64,000 nucleotides of DNA from Candidatus Amarolinea dominans (GCA_016719785.1 JADJYJ010000003.1:372001-436000); one strand, 5' to 3'; numbered from the stretch's first letter, positions 49,501 through 58,096 are shown. Made by a program: numbers and translations. The notes: generated from the sequence alone by a model not told the origin.

Positions 49501-52500
49501 CGCAATGCCACGCGGCCAGTTCACGAGGCCGCCGAGGTCGCCCAGGTTCTCCGCATTGGTCCCGTCCAGGTTCATGCGCACAATACGGCTGCTTACATAA
49601 TTGACGATGTACGCTTTCCCGCCCGCGGTATCCACCGCTACATCGTAGTCGGAGTCGAGGAACGAAACCACTCCGAGGCTAACGCCGCCCGTCCCGTCGA
49701 GATTGCCCTGGATAATTTTCTGGTAGTAGGATGTACTCGAGACATACATCTTTCCATTCGTCGCGTCCAGGCCAATGCCCGCGGGCCGCCACAACAAACC
49801 GCCGAAACCGCCCAGGTTGACGGGATCAGAGCCGTCCGAACTGACGCGGACGATGATGCTGTTGCTGTTGTCGGTGATGTATAGACAGGCCGCGGGGGCG
49901 GAGGCGGTGGGGCCTGCCGTCGGCGTGGCGGTCGGCGTGATCGTCGGCGTATGCGAGGGGGTGGGGGTGGGGACGAACGGCGGGCAATCGCCCGAGGCCA
50001 GCGCGATGCCAACCGGGTTGTTCAACAGGCCGCCGGGGTTGCTCAGGCTGACGACGCCCGTGCCGTCCAGATGCGCCCGGCTGACGATGTCGTCACTGGC
50101 GTCCACAACGTACATCTTGCTGCTCGCCACATCCAGCGCAATGCCGCGCGGGTAACTCAGCGAGCCGCCGAGATCGCCCAGGCTGACACCGCCCGTGCCG
50201 TCCAGGTTGGCACGAAGGATGGCGTCCATGTTCGCAATGTACATCTTGCCGCCGGCCACATCCAGCGCGATGCCCCACGGTGCGAATACCATGCCGCCGA
50301 GGGTACCCAGATTTTCGGGATTCGTACCGTCCAGGTTGGCCCGGCTGACGGTGAAATAGTTGGTGATATACATCTTGCCGGCCGCGACATCTAGCGCGAT
50401 GCCGCGCGGGTCGTACAACAGGCCGCCGAGGTTGCCCAGGCTGACGCCGCCCGTGCCGTCCAGGTTGGCGCGGCTGACAGTGTTGTTGCCCGTGTTCACG
50501 ATGTACATCTTGCCACCCGTCGTGTCCAGCGCAATACCTGACGAAGAGTTCAGCGTGCCGCTGAGATTGCCTAGATTCTCTCTGCCCGTGCCGTCCAGAT
50601 TGGCGCGGGTGACGGTGTTGCTGCTTGTATTGGCGATATACATCTTGCCGGCCGCCGTGTCCAGCGCGATGCCTAACCCGCCGCCGAGATTGCCCAAATT
50701 AACGCCGCCCGCGCCCTCCGAGTTGGCCCGGATCAGGTAGGAGTTGGCATTGTTCGTGAGATACATGCACATGGCGGTGGCCGCCAAAGTAGCCGTCGGC
50801 GTCGGGGTGTGGGTCGGGGTGACGGTCGGCGTCGGCGTTGGCGTATGGGTCGGGGTTTGGGTAATGGTTGGGGTCTGCGTAGTAGTCGGCGAGGAGGTTG
50901 GTGTGGTGATGTGTGTCGGATTGCCTTCGGCAAGCGCTTGAACCTGATCTGGCGTCAAAACGTCGTTGTAAATGCGCGTCTCATCCATGCTGCCCGCGAG
51001 TGATCCAAAGCCTAGCGGCCGCTGTCCGATGTACACAACGCCGCCGCCGGCGAAGTCCGCGGTGGCAGTATCGCTCCCCACCAGCACGCCATCCTTATAT
51101 GCTTTGCGGCTGTTGCTGGCCGCGTCATAGGTGCAGACGTAGTGGTGCCAGTCAGTGTCGGCCGTGGCCGTCGTTGTGTTCAGATCATTGGCATAAAATG
51201 CGCAGGTGAAGTAATTTGAGGAGCGGAAGCCAATGTGAAGCGCTTGATTGGCGCTGTGGCTGGTCCCCTGGCTGAAAAAGTATTCGCCTGTATCCGTGCG
51301 AGCACGTTTCACCCACATGGCCACGCTAAAGGATCGGTTGGCCAGGTCAATCGTTCCCGCCGCAGCCCCGTATTGGGAAGAACCATCGAACGTGAGCGCG
51401 TAGGGATTGGCAAACGCGACGGGCGCGCTGTCGCTTGTCCACGCCGGGCTGTCATACAAGGTCAGCGTATGCGCGTTGCCCGCATCATCCGCCACACTGC
51501 TTCCCGCGCCTTCGTCAAATCTCCAATACGCCAGCAAAGAGCCGAAAACAGCCGGCGTGGGGGTGTGAGTAGATATCAGTGTGGCGGTTGGCGTTGGGGT
51601 GATGGTCGGTGTCGGCGTATCGGTCGGCGTTGGGGTGATGGTCGGCGTTGGCGTGATGGTCGGCGTTGGGGTATCGGTTGGCGTCGGGGTGTTGGTCGGC
51701 GTTGGCGTATCGGTTGGCGTTGGCGTGGACGTCGGCGTTGGCGTGGGCGCCACGTAGCCAAATACATACGCCGAACCTGCATCATCCAAAAGACCATAGG
51801 TCTGCCAGGGCGCTCCCACCACCACGGTGTTTCCGCTGACCGCAACGGAATGGCCAAAATAGTCTTCGTTGAACCAGGCCGAAGGGAGAAATTTCGATGT
51901 CTGGGTCAGATCGCCCGACCACCCGCCGCCGGGTTTCAGGTATTCATACGCTGAGCCAGCGTCGAACGCGCCGCGCTCGTTGTCCCAGGGTGCTCCCACA
52001 ATCACGATGTCTCCGCTGACAGCTACTGACATACCGAAGTAGTCACTCGTCGCTCTATCGGAGGCGGTGAGCCGGGCTGCCTCGGTCATGTCTGACCATC
52101 CGCCGCCGGGCTTGACAAAAACGTAGGCCGCGCCCGCGTCGGTCACACCGCCAGGATTGGCTGCATAGGCCCCAACGACGGCCACATCCCCGCTGATGGC
52201 GACGGCGTAGCCAAAATAGTCATTTGCCGCCCTGTCGGAGGCGGTCAAGATGGCAGCCTGGGTCAGAGTTCCCAGCCACCCGCCGCCCGGTTTCTCGAAC
52301 ACGTACGCCGCGCCGGCATTGCTTGTGCCGCCAGGATCCGCGAGACGCGCCCCTGCGACCACCGCGTCACCACTGATGGCAACCGAGTTGCCGAGTTGGT
52401 CATTTATCGCCTTGTTGGATGCGGTCAGCTTGGCAGACTCGGTCAGACTCCCCGACCATCCGATGCCAGGCCTGGTGAACACATACGCGGCGCCCGCGTC

Positions 52501-53883
52501 TGATACGCCGCCGGGAGCAGCGTAGAGCGCCCCCACCACCAACGTGTCTCCGCTGATGGCAACGGAGTAACCGAAGAAGTCGTCGGTCACTTTGTCCGAT
52601 GCAGTCAGCTTGGCGGACTCAGTCAGGGTTCCCGTCCAGATGCCGGGTTTCACGAACACGTAGGCTGCGCCGGCCTCGTCTGCGCCGTCGGGGTCAGCAT
52701 AAGGCGCCCCTACGACCACCACATCCCCACTGATGCCGACGGAATAGCCGAACTGGTCGCTCCATGCCTTGTCCGAGGCAGTGAGTTTGGCCGTGTGGGT
52801 CATATCAGCCCAGCCGCCGCCCGGCTTCTCGAACACATAGGCCGCGCCCGCGTCGCCCACGCTGCCAGGATCGGCCTGGAACGCCCCCACAACCACGACA
52901 TCGCCGCTGATGGCGACAGACCAACCGAACAGATCGTAACTCTGCCTATCGCTCGCGATCAATCTGCCTTGCTCGACGAAGGGGTCTACGGTGATGGGAT
53001 ACTGCGCGCCCGCGACGGACACGCGGATGTGGACCTCACCCCCGGCCCCTCTCCTGGCTGGAGAGGGGAGGTAGACCTCACCCCCGGCCCCTCTCCTGGC
53101 TGGAGAGGGGAGGCGGACCTCACCCCCGGCCCCTCTCCTGGCTGGAGAGGGGAGTTCGAGCCACGCGGTCAGTTCACGCCCCGCGGCATCGAAGGCGGTC
53201 AGGCCGCTGTAGCGCAGCGTCGTTCCTTCAGCGCCAGATAGGGTCAAACCGCGCTTGTCTGCGCTGAGCTGCGCCTGCAGCCATGGGTCGAGCGCAAGCG
53301 CCAGGGTGAGGGTGTCGGGCGGCGCCTGGAGGGCGGGAGGCGGAGCGTGGATGGTGAACCCCTGCTGCACGCCCTGCGGGCCGTTGACATACCACTCGGT
53401 GAGCGCGCCGCGCGCGTACTCCACGCGGTTCTCCGTGGCGCGCGGCGCAACGCGGGCAGCGGCTTGCAGTTGATTGCCAAAGCCCCAGGCGCGCAGCAGC
53501 AGATTCCAGGCCAACTCCCTGGTGCGCACCGTCGCCGCGTCCGCGGAGAAGACGGCATCGAGCTTTTGGGCTGGGTTGGTGAGCGTCAGACTGCCGTCGT
53601 CTCGCACTGCCGTGTGATACGTCGCCCGGTCGCGGCCAATGGCGGCCGAGATGGCAGCCTGCGCCGGCGTGGGTAAATCTGCCAGGGTTTGCACCGTGGC
53701 AGGCTGGCCGGCGGTGTCTGCCTGGCCTGGCCGGCCGGGCAGACCAGTGAACGTCACCGCAGGCAGCGCCAGCCCGCCCAGCAGGAGCAAGATGAAGATC
53801 AGCAGCAGAGGCGTGCGCATTTTCTGGGAGAGACGGGCCAACGGGGCATTACGACCTGAAACAAGCATAAATCCAGCGCTCAT
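43546..53883 (-). CDS. Giant exported multidomain protein 2 (FG-GAP, LamG, NHL-like, Asp-box, RTX)
   Basis: An intact 3445-residue protein. A signal peptide (TPLLLIFILLLLGGLALPAV) is followed by about seven FG-GAP integrin-type repeats (DLFGWSVAISGDVVVVGAF, about residues 305-705). Next are a LamG domain (about 780-980) and three blocks of NHL/YWTD-like blades of about 43 residues (ANLDGTGGVSLGNLGG...GIALDVAAGKMYI, about 1040-2170). A TPT linker of about 320 residues, an Asp-box propeller (about 2505-2805), a ZU5-like domain, a beta domain and about a dozen RTX nonapeptides follow, with a tail ending NSVESVVC. It is likely a calcium-stiffened surface adhesin or matrix protein. RTX proteins usually use type I secretion, but this one has a Sec signal and no type I genes are nearby. 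The ATG follows GGAGG at 5 nt. Confidence 0.9.
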   Translation of the reverse strand: MSAGFMLVSGRNAPLARLSQKMRTPLLLIFILLLLGGLALPAVTFTGLPGRPGQADTAGQPATVQTLADLPTPAQAAISAAIGRDRATYHTAVRDDGSLTLTNPAQKLDAVFSADAATVRTRELAWNLLLRAWGFGNQLQAAARVAPRATENRVEYARGALTEWYVNGPQGVQQGFTIHAPPPALQAPPDTLTLALALDPWLQAQLSADKRGLTLSGAEGTTLRYSGLTAFDAAGRELTAWLELPSPARRGAGGEVRLPSPARRGAGGEVYLPSPARRGAGGEVHIRVSVAGAQYPITVDPFVEQGRLIASDRQSYDLFGWSVAISGDVVVVGAFQADPGSVGDAGAAYVFEKPGGGWADMTHTAKLTASDKAWSDQFGYSVGISGDVVVVGAPYADPDGADEAGAAYVFVKPGIWTGTLTESAKLTASDKVTDDFFGYSVAISGDTLVVGALYAAPGGVSDAGAAYVFTRPGIGWSGSLTESAKLTASNKAINDQLGNSVAISGDAVVAGARLADPGGTSNAGAAYVFEKPGGGWLGTLTQAAILTASDRAANDYFGYAVAISGDVAVVGAYAANPGGVTDAGAAYVFVKPGGGWSDMTEAARLTASDRATSDYFGMSVAVSGDIVIVGAPWDNERGAFDAGSAYEYLKPGGGWSGDLTQTSKFLPSAWFNEDYFGHSVAVSGNTVVVGAPWQTYGLLDDAGSAYVFGYVAPTPTPTSTPTPTDTPTPTNTPTPTDTPTPTITPTPTITPTPTDTPTPTITPTPTATLISTHTPTPAVFGSLLAYWRFDEGAGSSVADDAGNAHTLTLYDSPAWTSDSAPVAFANPYALTFDGSSQYGAAAGTIDLANRSFSVAMWVKRARTDTGEYFFSQGTSHSANQALHIGFRSSNYFTCAFYANDLNTTTATADTDWHHYVCTYDAASNSRKAYKDGVLVGSDTATADFAGGGVVYIGQRPLGFGSLAGSMDETRIYNDVLTPDQVQALAEGNPTHITTPTSSPTTTQTPTITQTPTHTPTPTPTVTPTHTPTPTATLAATAMCMYLTNNANSYLIRANSEGAGGVNLGNLGGGLGIALDTAAGKMYIANTSSNTVTRANLDGTGRENLGNLSGTLNSSSGIALDTTGGKMYIVNTGNNTVSRANLDGTGGVSLGNLGGLLYDPRGIALDVAAGKMYITNYFTVSRANLDGTNPENLGTLGGMVFAPWGIALDVAGGKMYIANMDAILRANLDGTGGVSLGDLGGSLSYPRGIALDVASSKMYVVDASDDIVSRAHLDGTGVVSLSNPGGLLNNPVGIALASGDCPPFVPTPTPSHTPTITPTATPTAGPTASAPAACLYITDNSNSIIVRVSSDGSDPVNLGGFGGLLWRPAGIGLDATNGKMYVSSTSYYQKIIQGNLDGTGGVSLGVVSFLDSDYDVAVDTAGGKAYIVNYVSSRIVRMNLDGTNAENLGDLGGLVNWPRGIALDVAAGKMYITNAGNYVIIQANLDGTGAVNLGDLNGTLSQPSGIALDIAAGKMYVTNTFNNTISRANLDGTGGVSLGNLGGTLNQPFGLALDTANDKMYVTNAGNETVTRANLDGTGGTNMGNPGGLLSGAFRIALNTGNCPLFVPTSTPTITPTPTVTPTPTVTPTLAPTVPPSAMCLYVANYGSRTVARANWDVSGAENLGGSSGSLDQPYGIALDLTANKMYVTNYDSNTISRGNLDGSGGESLGDLNGLLDGPYGIALDTAAGKMVVVNYGDSTVIRANLDGTGGVSLGDLGGLLDSPLGIALDLSAGKMYIANYGDNNIIRANLDGTNPEDLGDLGGNLDDPYDVALDVAAGKLYVANYDSSNIIRANLDGTSPEDLGDLDGNLSYPTGIALDVAGGKMVVTDEDGYVVRANLDGSGGEYLGDLDGLISYPYDIALDVTNGKMYVPDYYDAVVRANLDGSGGEDLGDLGSPLAKNYGVALDVAGGKLYVTNYDNDTVSRANLDGTGVTGLGDLGSNLNRPYGIALDVSAGKMVVTNYGDSTVVRANLDGTAAVNLGDLGGLLNSPRGVALDLGAGKMYIANYDGTNIVRANLDGSNPEDLGNFGGNLTSPYDIALDVAAGKLYVANYGSSNILRANLDGTGAEDLGNLGGLLGYPTGIALDVAANKMYITDDNNVVLRAELNGQGGVDLGDLNGTLGTPYDIALADGSCASPGTPTPTPLVTNTPTPTATATPAPATATPTDTPTPTDTPTVTATATPTDTPTVTATAPPTDTPTPTGTPVTFTATPTVTATATPTDTPTPTGTPVPFTATPTAAPTDTLTPTVTPLPPTATPTATPVPPTATPTATPLPPTATPTVTPVPPTATPTNTPVPPTATPTATPVPPTATPTDTPVPPTATPTDTATATSTATPTATPVPPTATPTATPVPPTATPTDTPVPPTATPTATPVPPTATPTDTPVPPTATLTDTATATATPTATPVPPTATPTNTPVPPTATPTNTPVSTPTPTATRTVTSTATPTSTPTTTPTVSPTPASTPPVCQVSPPGTFTSRTTAHGLGSNQTWGAYADGALVYVATANGLAISTNGGASFVNRTTANGLGHNDVRGVHALGSTVYAATLGGLAISTDGGVTFTNKTTVAGLGHNSVKGVFANGSTVYAATAGGLAISTDGGAAFSNRTTANSLGSNDVNGVAVNGSAVYVATTAGLSISTDGGATFSNRTTANGLGSNLVLAAAVRNNAVYAGTQSGLSITTNGGASFVNRLGNSGSTNNDVRGVSAIGNAVYAATRRGVYASTDGGTTFTNRTTANGLGSNDVRGVFVNDIVYAATNGGGLAVGNCATATPTPTATPTAAPGPIATVVVDAGVAATLTYTATSGMQITVEVPGDAVTQTTTLTMQEVGSQPSAPVGFQFAGHAFTLDASVNSVLQPGFVFQAPVTVTLDYADSDLVGLDENTLMLSYFDTAANQWSSAGITLIERDTVNNRLVVTISHLSLFAAIGAPPLPTATPTATPTATGTPTRTPTITPTPTVTPTATPTATPGAPLSFTANGFATGIITYTTATAGQSFSVSFYVSDDTVLSSGDERTSVVTIVPAATVGSKQFALGTEIVLPVVDTDRDYYLLAVSSLGHTAVFDGVYHLGASPVYVHGGDLTGDSVTISGDGTIINVTFNGSSYAYATSDVTALSVRTHGGDDSDDASGLTVSRPSMLFGGVGNDQLTGGAGNDLLRGGAGNDTLTGGVGDDTLAGAEGDDSLNGGDGNDTLVGRDGNDTLDGGAGNDTASYQVASAGIALDLGAGVASNDGFGNSDVLVVGTIENVNGSNFDDVISGDGNANRLNGNNGSDTLAGGDGADTINGGNGNDLLAGDGGDDALYGNAGNDTMNGGDGNDTLVGGTESGPNDDIMNGGNGNDTLSGQVGNDTLDGGAGADKVFGDAGNDILYAGGGCGGDGALDTVKGGSGADTAYDVLSGPDAVNSVESVVC
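53032..53157. repeat. Three tandem 42-bp palindromic repeats, in frame in giant gene 2
   Basis: GACCTCACCCCCGGCCCC units begin at 53032, 53074 and 53116, each closing with GGAGAGGGGAG. The period is 42 bp, i.e. 14 residues (LPSPARRGAGGEVR/Y/H). It is the GC-rich palindrome family of 27086, 31111 and 58491, here expanded in tandem within coding sequence. Confidence 0.92.
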
Positions 53884-54198
53884 CTAAGCCTCCAATCGTC
53901 GTATCACTGCACCTTGCGCCCACAGGCGCTCGCATAACCGATCGCAAATGGGGCGTGGGACGCCCCGCTCCTTGTCACCAGGTCACCTTCTTCAGCCAGG
54001 TTGCCTTGTCCGGTTGGCGCTCACTGACCTGGATGCCGAAATCATCGGGGCAGATCTGGAAATCTCCCCTGCCGTTGGCAACTCAGATGGCAAAGAAGTC
54101 TTGCATGGACGTGATTTTGACTTGGTCATTCGGGCGAGCTGAGGATGCGACCCCCCCCGCGCCTGGTGAGGATCAGCGCTGCGGCAGTTTGGCGTGAG

Positions 54199-54235
54199 CA
54201 TGATATACCAGGACAGTGTGCTTGCGAATAGTACG
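54199..54235 (-). promoter_or_regulatory. Shared upstream motif of the giant genes, site B
   Basis: On the minus strand: CGTACTATTCGCAAGC, then CCTGGTATATCATG. Gap-free match to sites A, C and D. About 316 nt upstream of giant gene 2, farther than at the other genes. Confidence 0.7.
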
Positions 54236-54261
54236 AGTGTCTTACAAATTCACACTGTTCG

Positions 54262-54382
54262 TTTTCATGTCCGTGTTGAGCCGTGTACCAATTCTAAAGG
54301 TACACGGATTGGCACAGATGGACACAGATATTCTTTATTTTCTGTCCGTGTGAATCGGTGTTGATCCGTGTACCAATAATCT
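54262..54382. repeat. Palindromic GTGTTGATCCGTGTACC repeat
   Basis: GTACACGGATTGGCACAGAT and CGGTGTTGATCCGTGTACC form long imperfect arms around an AT-rich centre (ATTCTTTATTTTCTG). It lies just after the stop of giant gene 3 and may help terminate it. Confidence 0.75.
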
Positions 54383-54397
54383 GGCGCGGTGATGCGC

Positions 54398-57300
54398 CTA
54401 CTGCGCCAAGAGCCTCCACAGCCAGGCGAGCAGGCGCTGACCCGGGGAGCCAGGGCTGACCGTGAAGACATCCACCCCCAGCGCGGTGGGCGCTTGCCAG
54501 GTGGCCGACAGCGGGCCGTGACGCTCATGGGTGCCGCTGAACTCCACCACGTCGAGCCAGTAGTAGTAGGTGACGCCCATCACCAGGTTGTCCTGATCGA
54601 GCCAGGCGTAGCTGAAACCCTGGCTGCTGCCCGGCGCCTGCGAGGGAATGAGTGCGGCGTTGAGGCGCTGCGTGGGCGCGTTCGGCGTCTCCCCGCGCCA
54701 CAGGTCGAAGCCCAGGTTTCCCAGTTCACTGGTAGTTTCCCAGGCCACGAGGATGCCTTGCTCCTGCACCTGAACGGTGAAATCGGCCAGCCCCGCAGCC
54801 AGGGGCGTGAAACCATACGCGGCAAAATAGTCAGCATCTGTGATGGCGATCCCGCCGTTGTTCGCATTCGTAAAGTCCCCGCCCACGTACAGGTCCTCGC
54901 TGCCAGGTGCAAGGGCATAGACGCCGTAATTGAGCGACCCGTTGCTCGCGCCGTTCGAACCCAGCGCCGACCAGTTCGTCCCGTCCCATTTGGCGACGTA
55001 ATCGGCGGCGGGGAGCGAGGTTTCGTTGCTCACATTCGTAAAGGCGCCGCCCACATAGACATCCGTCCCGCTGACCAAGATGGCGAGAACGCTGCCGTTA
55101 AGCGAGCCGTTGCCAGCGATGCCCGAGCCGAGCGCGGACCAGGCGCTGCCGTTCCATTTGGCGACGTAATCGGCTTCGGGAAGGGAGGTCCCGCCATTGT
55201 TGACATTCGTAAAGCCGCCGCCCACGTACATATTCGTCCCGCTGATGGCGATGGCGTTGACTCGTCCGCTGAGCGAGCCGTTGCCAGCGCTGCCCGAGCC
55301 GAGCGCGGACCAGTTACTGCCGTCCCATTTGGCGATGTAATCGGCTTCGGGGAGGGGGGTCCCGTCGTTATTCACATCCGTAAAGGTGCCGCCCACATAG
55401 ACATCCGTCCCGCTGATGGTGATAGCATTGACTTGTCCGCTGAGCGAGCCGCCGCTCGCGCCGTTCGAACCGAGCGCGGACCAGGCGCTGCCGTTCCATT
55501 TGGCGATGTAATCGGCTTCGGGGAGGGAGATCCCGCCGTTGGTTATATTGAAAAAGCCGCCGCCCACGTAAACATCCGTCCCGCTGATGGCGATGGTATA
55601 GACGGCGCCGGTGAGCGAGCCGCCGCTCGCGCCGTTCGAGCCGAGCGCAGACCAGGCGCTGCCGTTCCATTTGGCGATGTAATCGGCTTCGGGGAGCGAG
55701 GTCCCGGCGTTGTTCACATCCGCGAACGTACCGCCCACATAGACATCCGTCCCGCTGATGGCGATGGCGTAGACGGTGCCGTTGATTGAGCCGTTGCCAG
55801 CGCTGCCCGAGCCGAGCGCAGACCAGTTACTGCCGTCCCATTTGGCGATGTAATCGGCGGCGGTAAGCACTGTCCCGTTGTTCGAGACATTCGTAAAGGA
55901 GCCGCCTACATACACATTCGTTCCGCTGACCGCGATGGCTCTGGCTGTACCGTTGAACGAACCCTCCACGACGCCGTTCGAGCCGAGCGCGGACCAGGCG
56001 CTGCCATTCCATTTGCCGATATAGTCGGCTGCCGGCGCACTCCCGCCATTACTGAAACCGCCGCCCACATAGACATCCGTCCCGCTGACGACGATGGCGA
56101 AGACGCCGCTGTTGAGCGAGCCGTCGCCCGCGCCGTTCGAGCCGAGGCTGGACCAGTTCGTCCCATCCCATTTGGCGACGTAATCGGCTTCGGGGAGCGA
56201 GGTCGCGTTGTTGTTCACATTATAGAAATTGCCACCCACATAGACGTCCGTCCCGCTGATGGCGATGGCGCTGACGACGCCGTTGATTGAGCCGTTGCCA
56301 GCGCTGCCCGTGCCGAGCGCGGACCAGGCGCTGCCGTTCCATTTGGCGACGTAATCGGCGGCGGGGAGCGAGGTCCCGTTGTTGTTCACATTCAGAAAAC
56401 TGCCGCCCACATAGACATCCGTCCCGCTGATGGCGATGACATTGACTGATCCGCTGAGCGAGCCGTTGCCCGCGCCGTTCGAGCCGAGCGCGGACCAGTT
56501 GCTGCCGTCCCATTTGGCGACGTAATCGGCGGCGTTGAGCGAGGTCCCGTTGTTGCCCACATTCAGAAAGAAGCCGCCCACATAGACATCCGTCCCGCTG
56601 ATGGCGATGGCATTGACTTGTGAGTTGAGCGAGCCGTCGCTCCAGCCGTTCGAGCCGAGCGCGGACCAGGCACTGCCGTTCCATTTGGCGACGTAATCGG
56701 CGGTGGGGAGCGGGGCCCCGTTGTTGTTCACGTTCGTAAAGTTGCCGCCCACATAGACATCTGTCCCGCTGGTAGCGATGGTTTTGACGCCGCTATTGAG
56801 CGAGCCGTTGCTCGCGCCGTTCGAGCCGAGCGCGGACCAGGCACTGCCATCCCATTTGGCGACGTAATCGGCTTCGGGGAGCGAGGTCCCGGCGTTGTTC
56901 ACATTCGTAAAGAAGCCGCCCACATAGACATCCGTCTCGCTGATGGCGATGGCATTGACGGCGCCACCTAGCGAACCGTTGCCAGCACTGCCCGAGCCGA
57001 GCGCGGACCAGTTGCTGCCGTTCCATTTGGCGACGTAATCGGCGGCGGTGAGCGAGGTTCCGGCGTTGTTCACATTCAGAAAACTGCCGCCCACATACAC
57101 ATCCGTCCCGCTGATGGCGATGGCATAGACGGGGCCGACGAGCGAACCGTTGTTCATGCCGCTCGTGCCGACCTTGCCCCACTCGCCGGCCGGCGCCAGG
57201 GCAGGGGCAAAGACCGGCCCGCGCTGCGGGTCCAGCGACACGTTCCACCCGCTCAGGTTGATTGCGCCGCTGGCTGCGCCGTCCAATCTCAGCGTGCCGT

Positions 57301-57502
57301 CGGGGTTGAGCAGCGAGGCCGCGGGAATGGCGGCCGGTTGGGCCTGGGACAGCGCGGCGGCGGGCGCGGCGCCAAGCACAATCGCCAGCAGCAGCGCAGT
57401 GTGCAGTACGATCTGCGTGGTGCGCCGGGCCGTGTGAGATGCGGGCGCGGTGTATCGAAGAAGACGTGCAGGGGATGCGACGAGTGAATGCGTAGTAGAC
57501 AT
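54398..57502 (-). CDS. Giant exported protein 3, 13 kelch-like repeats
   Basis: A 1034-residue exported protein. A long signal region (MSTTHSLV... TALLLAIVLGAAPAAALSQ) is followed by a short beta segment (LLNPDGTLRLDGAASGAINL) and 13 repeats of about 58 residues. Each repeat ends KWDGSxWSALGSxGxxxGSL and contains ISGTDVYVGG, like a kelch or delta-60 propeller blade. The C-terminus is a fibronectin-III-like domain (GILVAWETTSELGNLGFDLWR), ending LLAWLWRLLAQ. Unlike the other three giant proteins it has no TPT linker and no RTX tail. Start ATG 57502 with AGGAG 9 nt upstream is preferred over a longer frame. The first about 950 residues are paralogous to giant protein 4. Confidence 0.88.
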   Translation of the reverse strand: MSTTHSLVASPARLLRYTAPASHTARRTTQIVLHTALLLAIVLGAAPAAALSQAQPAAIPAASLLNPDGTLRLDGAASGAINLSGWNVSLDPQRGPVFAPALAPAGEWGKVGTSGMNNGSLVGPVYAIAISGTDVYVGGSFLNVNNAGTSLTAADYVAKWNGSNWSALGSGSAGNGSLGGAVNAIAISETDVYVGGFFTNVNNAGTSLPEADYVAKWDGSAWSALGSNGASNGSLNSGVKTIATSGTDVYVGGNFTNVNNNGAPLPTADYVAKWNGSAWSALGSNGWSDGSLNSQVNAIAISGTDVYVGGFFLNVGNNGTSLNAADYVAKWDGSNWSALGSNGAGNGSLSGSVNVIAISGTDVYVGGSFLNVNNNGTSLPAADYVAKWNGSAWSALGTGSAGNGSINGVVSAIAISGTDVYVGGNFYNVNNNATSLPEADYVAKWDGTNWSSLGSNGAGDGSLNSGVFAIVVSGTDVYVGGGFSNGGSAPAADYIGKWNGSAWSALGSNGVVEGSFNGTARAIAVSGTNVYVGGSFTNVSNNGTVLTAADYIAKWDGSNWSALGSGSAGNGSINGTVYAIAISGTDVYVGGTFADVNNAGTSLPEADYIAKWNGSAWSALGSNGASGGSLTGAVYTIAISGTDVYVGGGFFNITNGGISLPEADYIAKWNGSAWSALGSNGASGGSLSGQVNAITISGTDVYVGGTFTDVNNDGTPLPEADYIAKWDGSNWSALGSGSAGNGSLSGRVNAIAISGTNMYVGGGFTNVNNGGTSLPEADYVAKWNGSAWSALGSGIAGNGSLNGSVLAILVSGTDVYVGGAFTNVSNETSLPAADYVAKWDGTNWSALGSNGASNGSLNYGVYALAPGSEDLYVGGDFTNANNGGIAITDADYFAAYGFTPLAAGLADFTVQVQEQGILVAWETTSELGNLGFDLWRGETPNAPTQRLNAALIPSQAPGSSQGFSYAWLDQDNLVMGVTYYYWLDVVEFSGTHERHGPLSATWQAPTALGVDVFTVSPGSPGQRLLAWLWRLLAQ

Positions 57503-57598
57503 GGTGATGTACTCCTTTCCCGAACCTGGCGGACTGTCAGACTGCTCATGAGACATGCAGGAGATCGGTTGCAGAAGTTTCGTGAATGACTGCCGGAA

Positions 57599-57635
57599 CA
57601 TGATAAACCAGCATTACTCGTTTACGAATAGTACC
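57599..57635 (-). promoter_or_regulatory. Shared upstream motif of the giant genes, site C
   Basis: On the minus strand: GGTACTATTCGTAAACG, then GCTGGTTTATCATG. It ends 97 nt before the start of giant gene 3. TATCAT could be a -10 box with a weak TTCGTA -35 box 17 nt upstream. Confidence 0.75.
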
Positions 57636-57698
57636 CTCGGTTTTCCGGCGCGAGATGATTGGTATTCTGCAGCGGCAGATTGGAGCGGTGGAAAAGGA

Positions 57699-57724
57699 CA
57701 GAGCCGGCCACATGGCCGGCTCTG
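57699..57724 (-). terminator. Terminator after the TumE-like gene
   Basis: An 11-bp stem CAGAGCCGGCC with an ACAT-type loop is followed on the minus strand by TCCTTTTCC. It lies 40 bp after the stop and closely resembles the terminator of giant gene 2 (same CAGAGCCGG arm). Confidence 0.7.
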
Positions 57725-57763
57725 ATCCTATGAAATGCATCGAGCGAAAATGTTTTTGGCTAA

Positions 57764-58096
57764 CTAAGGGTTCAGGTGAATTTCCACTGATCGCAAGAAT
57801 TCAGAAAACGACATCTCATGGCACGTAACATGCTGATCCGGATCGGCGAAAGGATGATAATGCCAACCCGTCTTGGCGTTATCGGCGCCGTAAATTCGTC
57901 GTCCGTCTCGAACCAATGCGAACGCAGTTTTGTCAGTCGCCAGGTTATAGAAGACATTGATGAAAGTATCAGATTGGGCAAGGTGAACCCGAACATGCAA
58001 GACATCAACATCCAATATGCGTTCTTCGAGGCGGTCTACCAGCGAAGAATCATAGCAGACACGGCGTAATTCGTGGAGAAGTTGGATCGTCGTCAT
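57764..58096 (-). CDS. TumE/DUF6516-like putative toxin
   Basis: A 110-residue protein. The core (FINVFYNLATDKTAFALVRDGRRIYGADNAKTGWHYHPFADPDQH) matches the TumE/DUF6516 pattern of a strand-rich domain ending in W-H-x-H-P. The ATG at 58096 overlaps the TGA of the upstream gene (ATGA), and it was chosen over longer frames for that reason. Members of this family are toxins of type II-like pairs. Here the partner is not the usual HTH antitoxin, so the system may be a variant. The family call is from motif memory. Confidence 0.65.
   Translation of the reverse strand: MTTIQLLHELRRVCYDSSLVDRLEERILDVDVLHVRVHLAQSDTFINVFYNLATDKTAFALVRDGRRIYGADNAKTGWHYHPFADPDQHVTCHEMSFSEFLRSVEIHLNP

Larger units (their letters stand above)
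53884..54397. other. Intergenic region between giant genes 2 and 3
   Basis: This 514-bp region holds the shared motif (54199-54235) and a palindromic repeat (54262-54382). Between them, on the minus strand at about 53970-54090, the frame DFQICPDDFGIQVSERQPDKA followed by TWLKKVTW looks like the end of a broken gene, but a stop codon precedes it and I cannot name it. If the motif is the promoter, the leader of giant gene 2 is over 300 nt. Confidence 0.5.
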
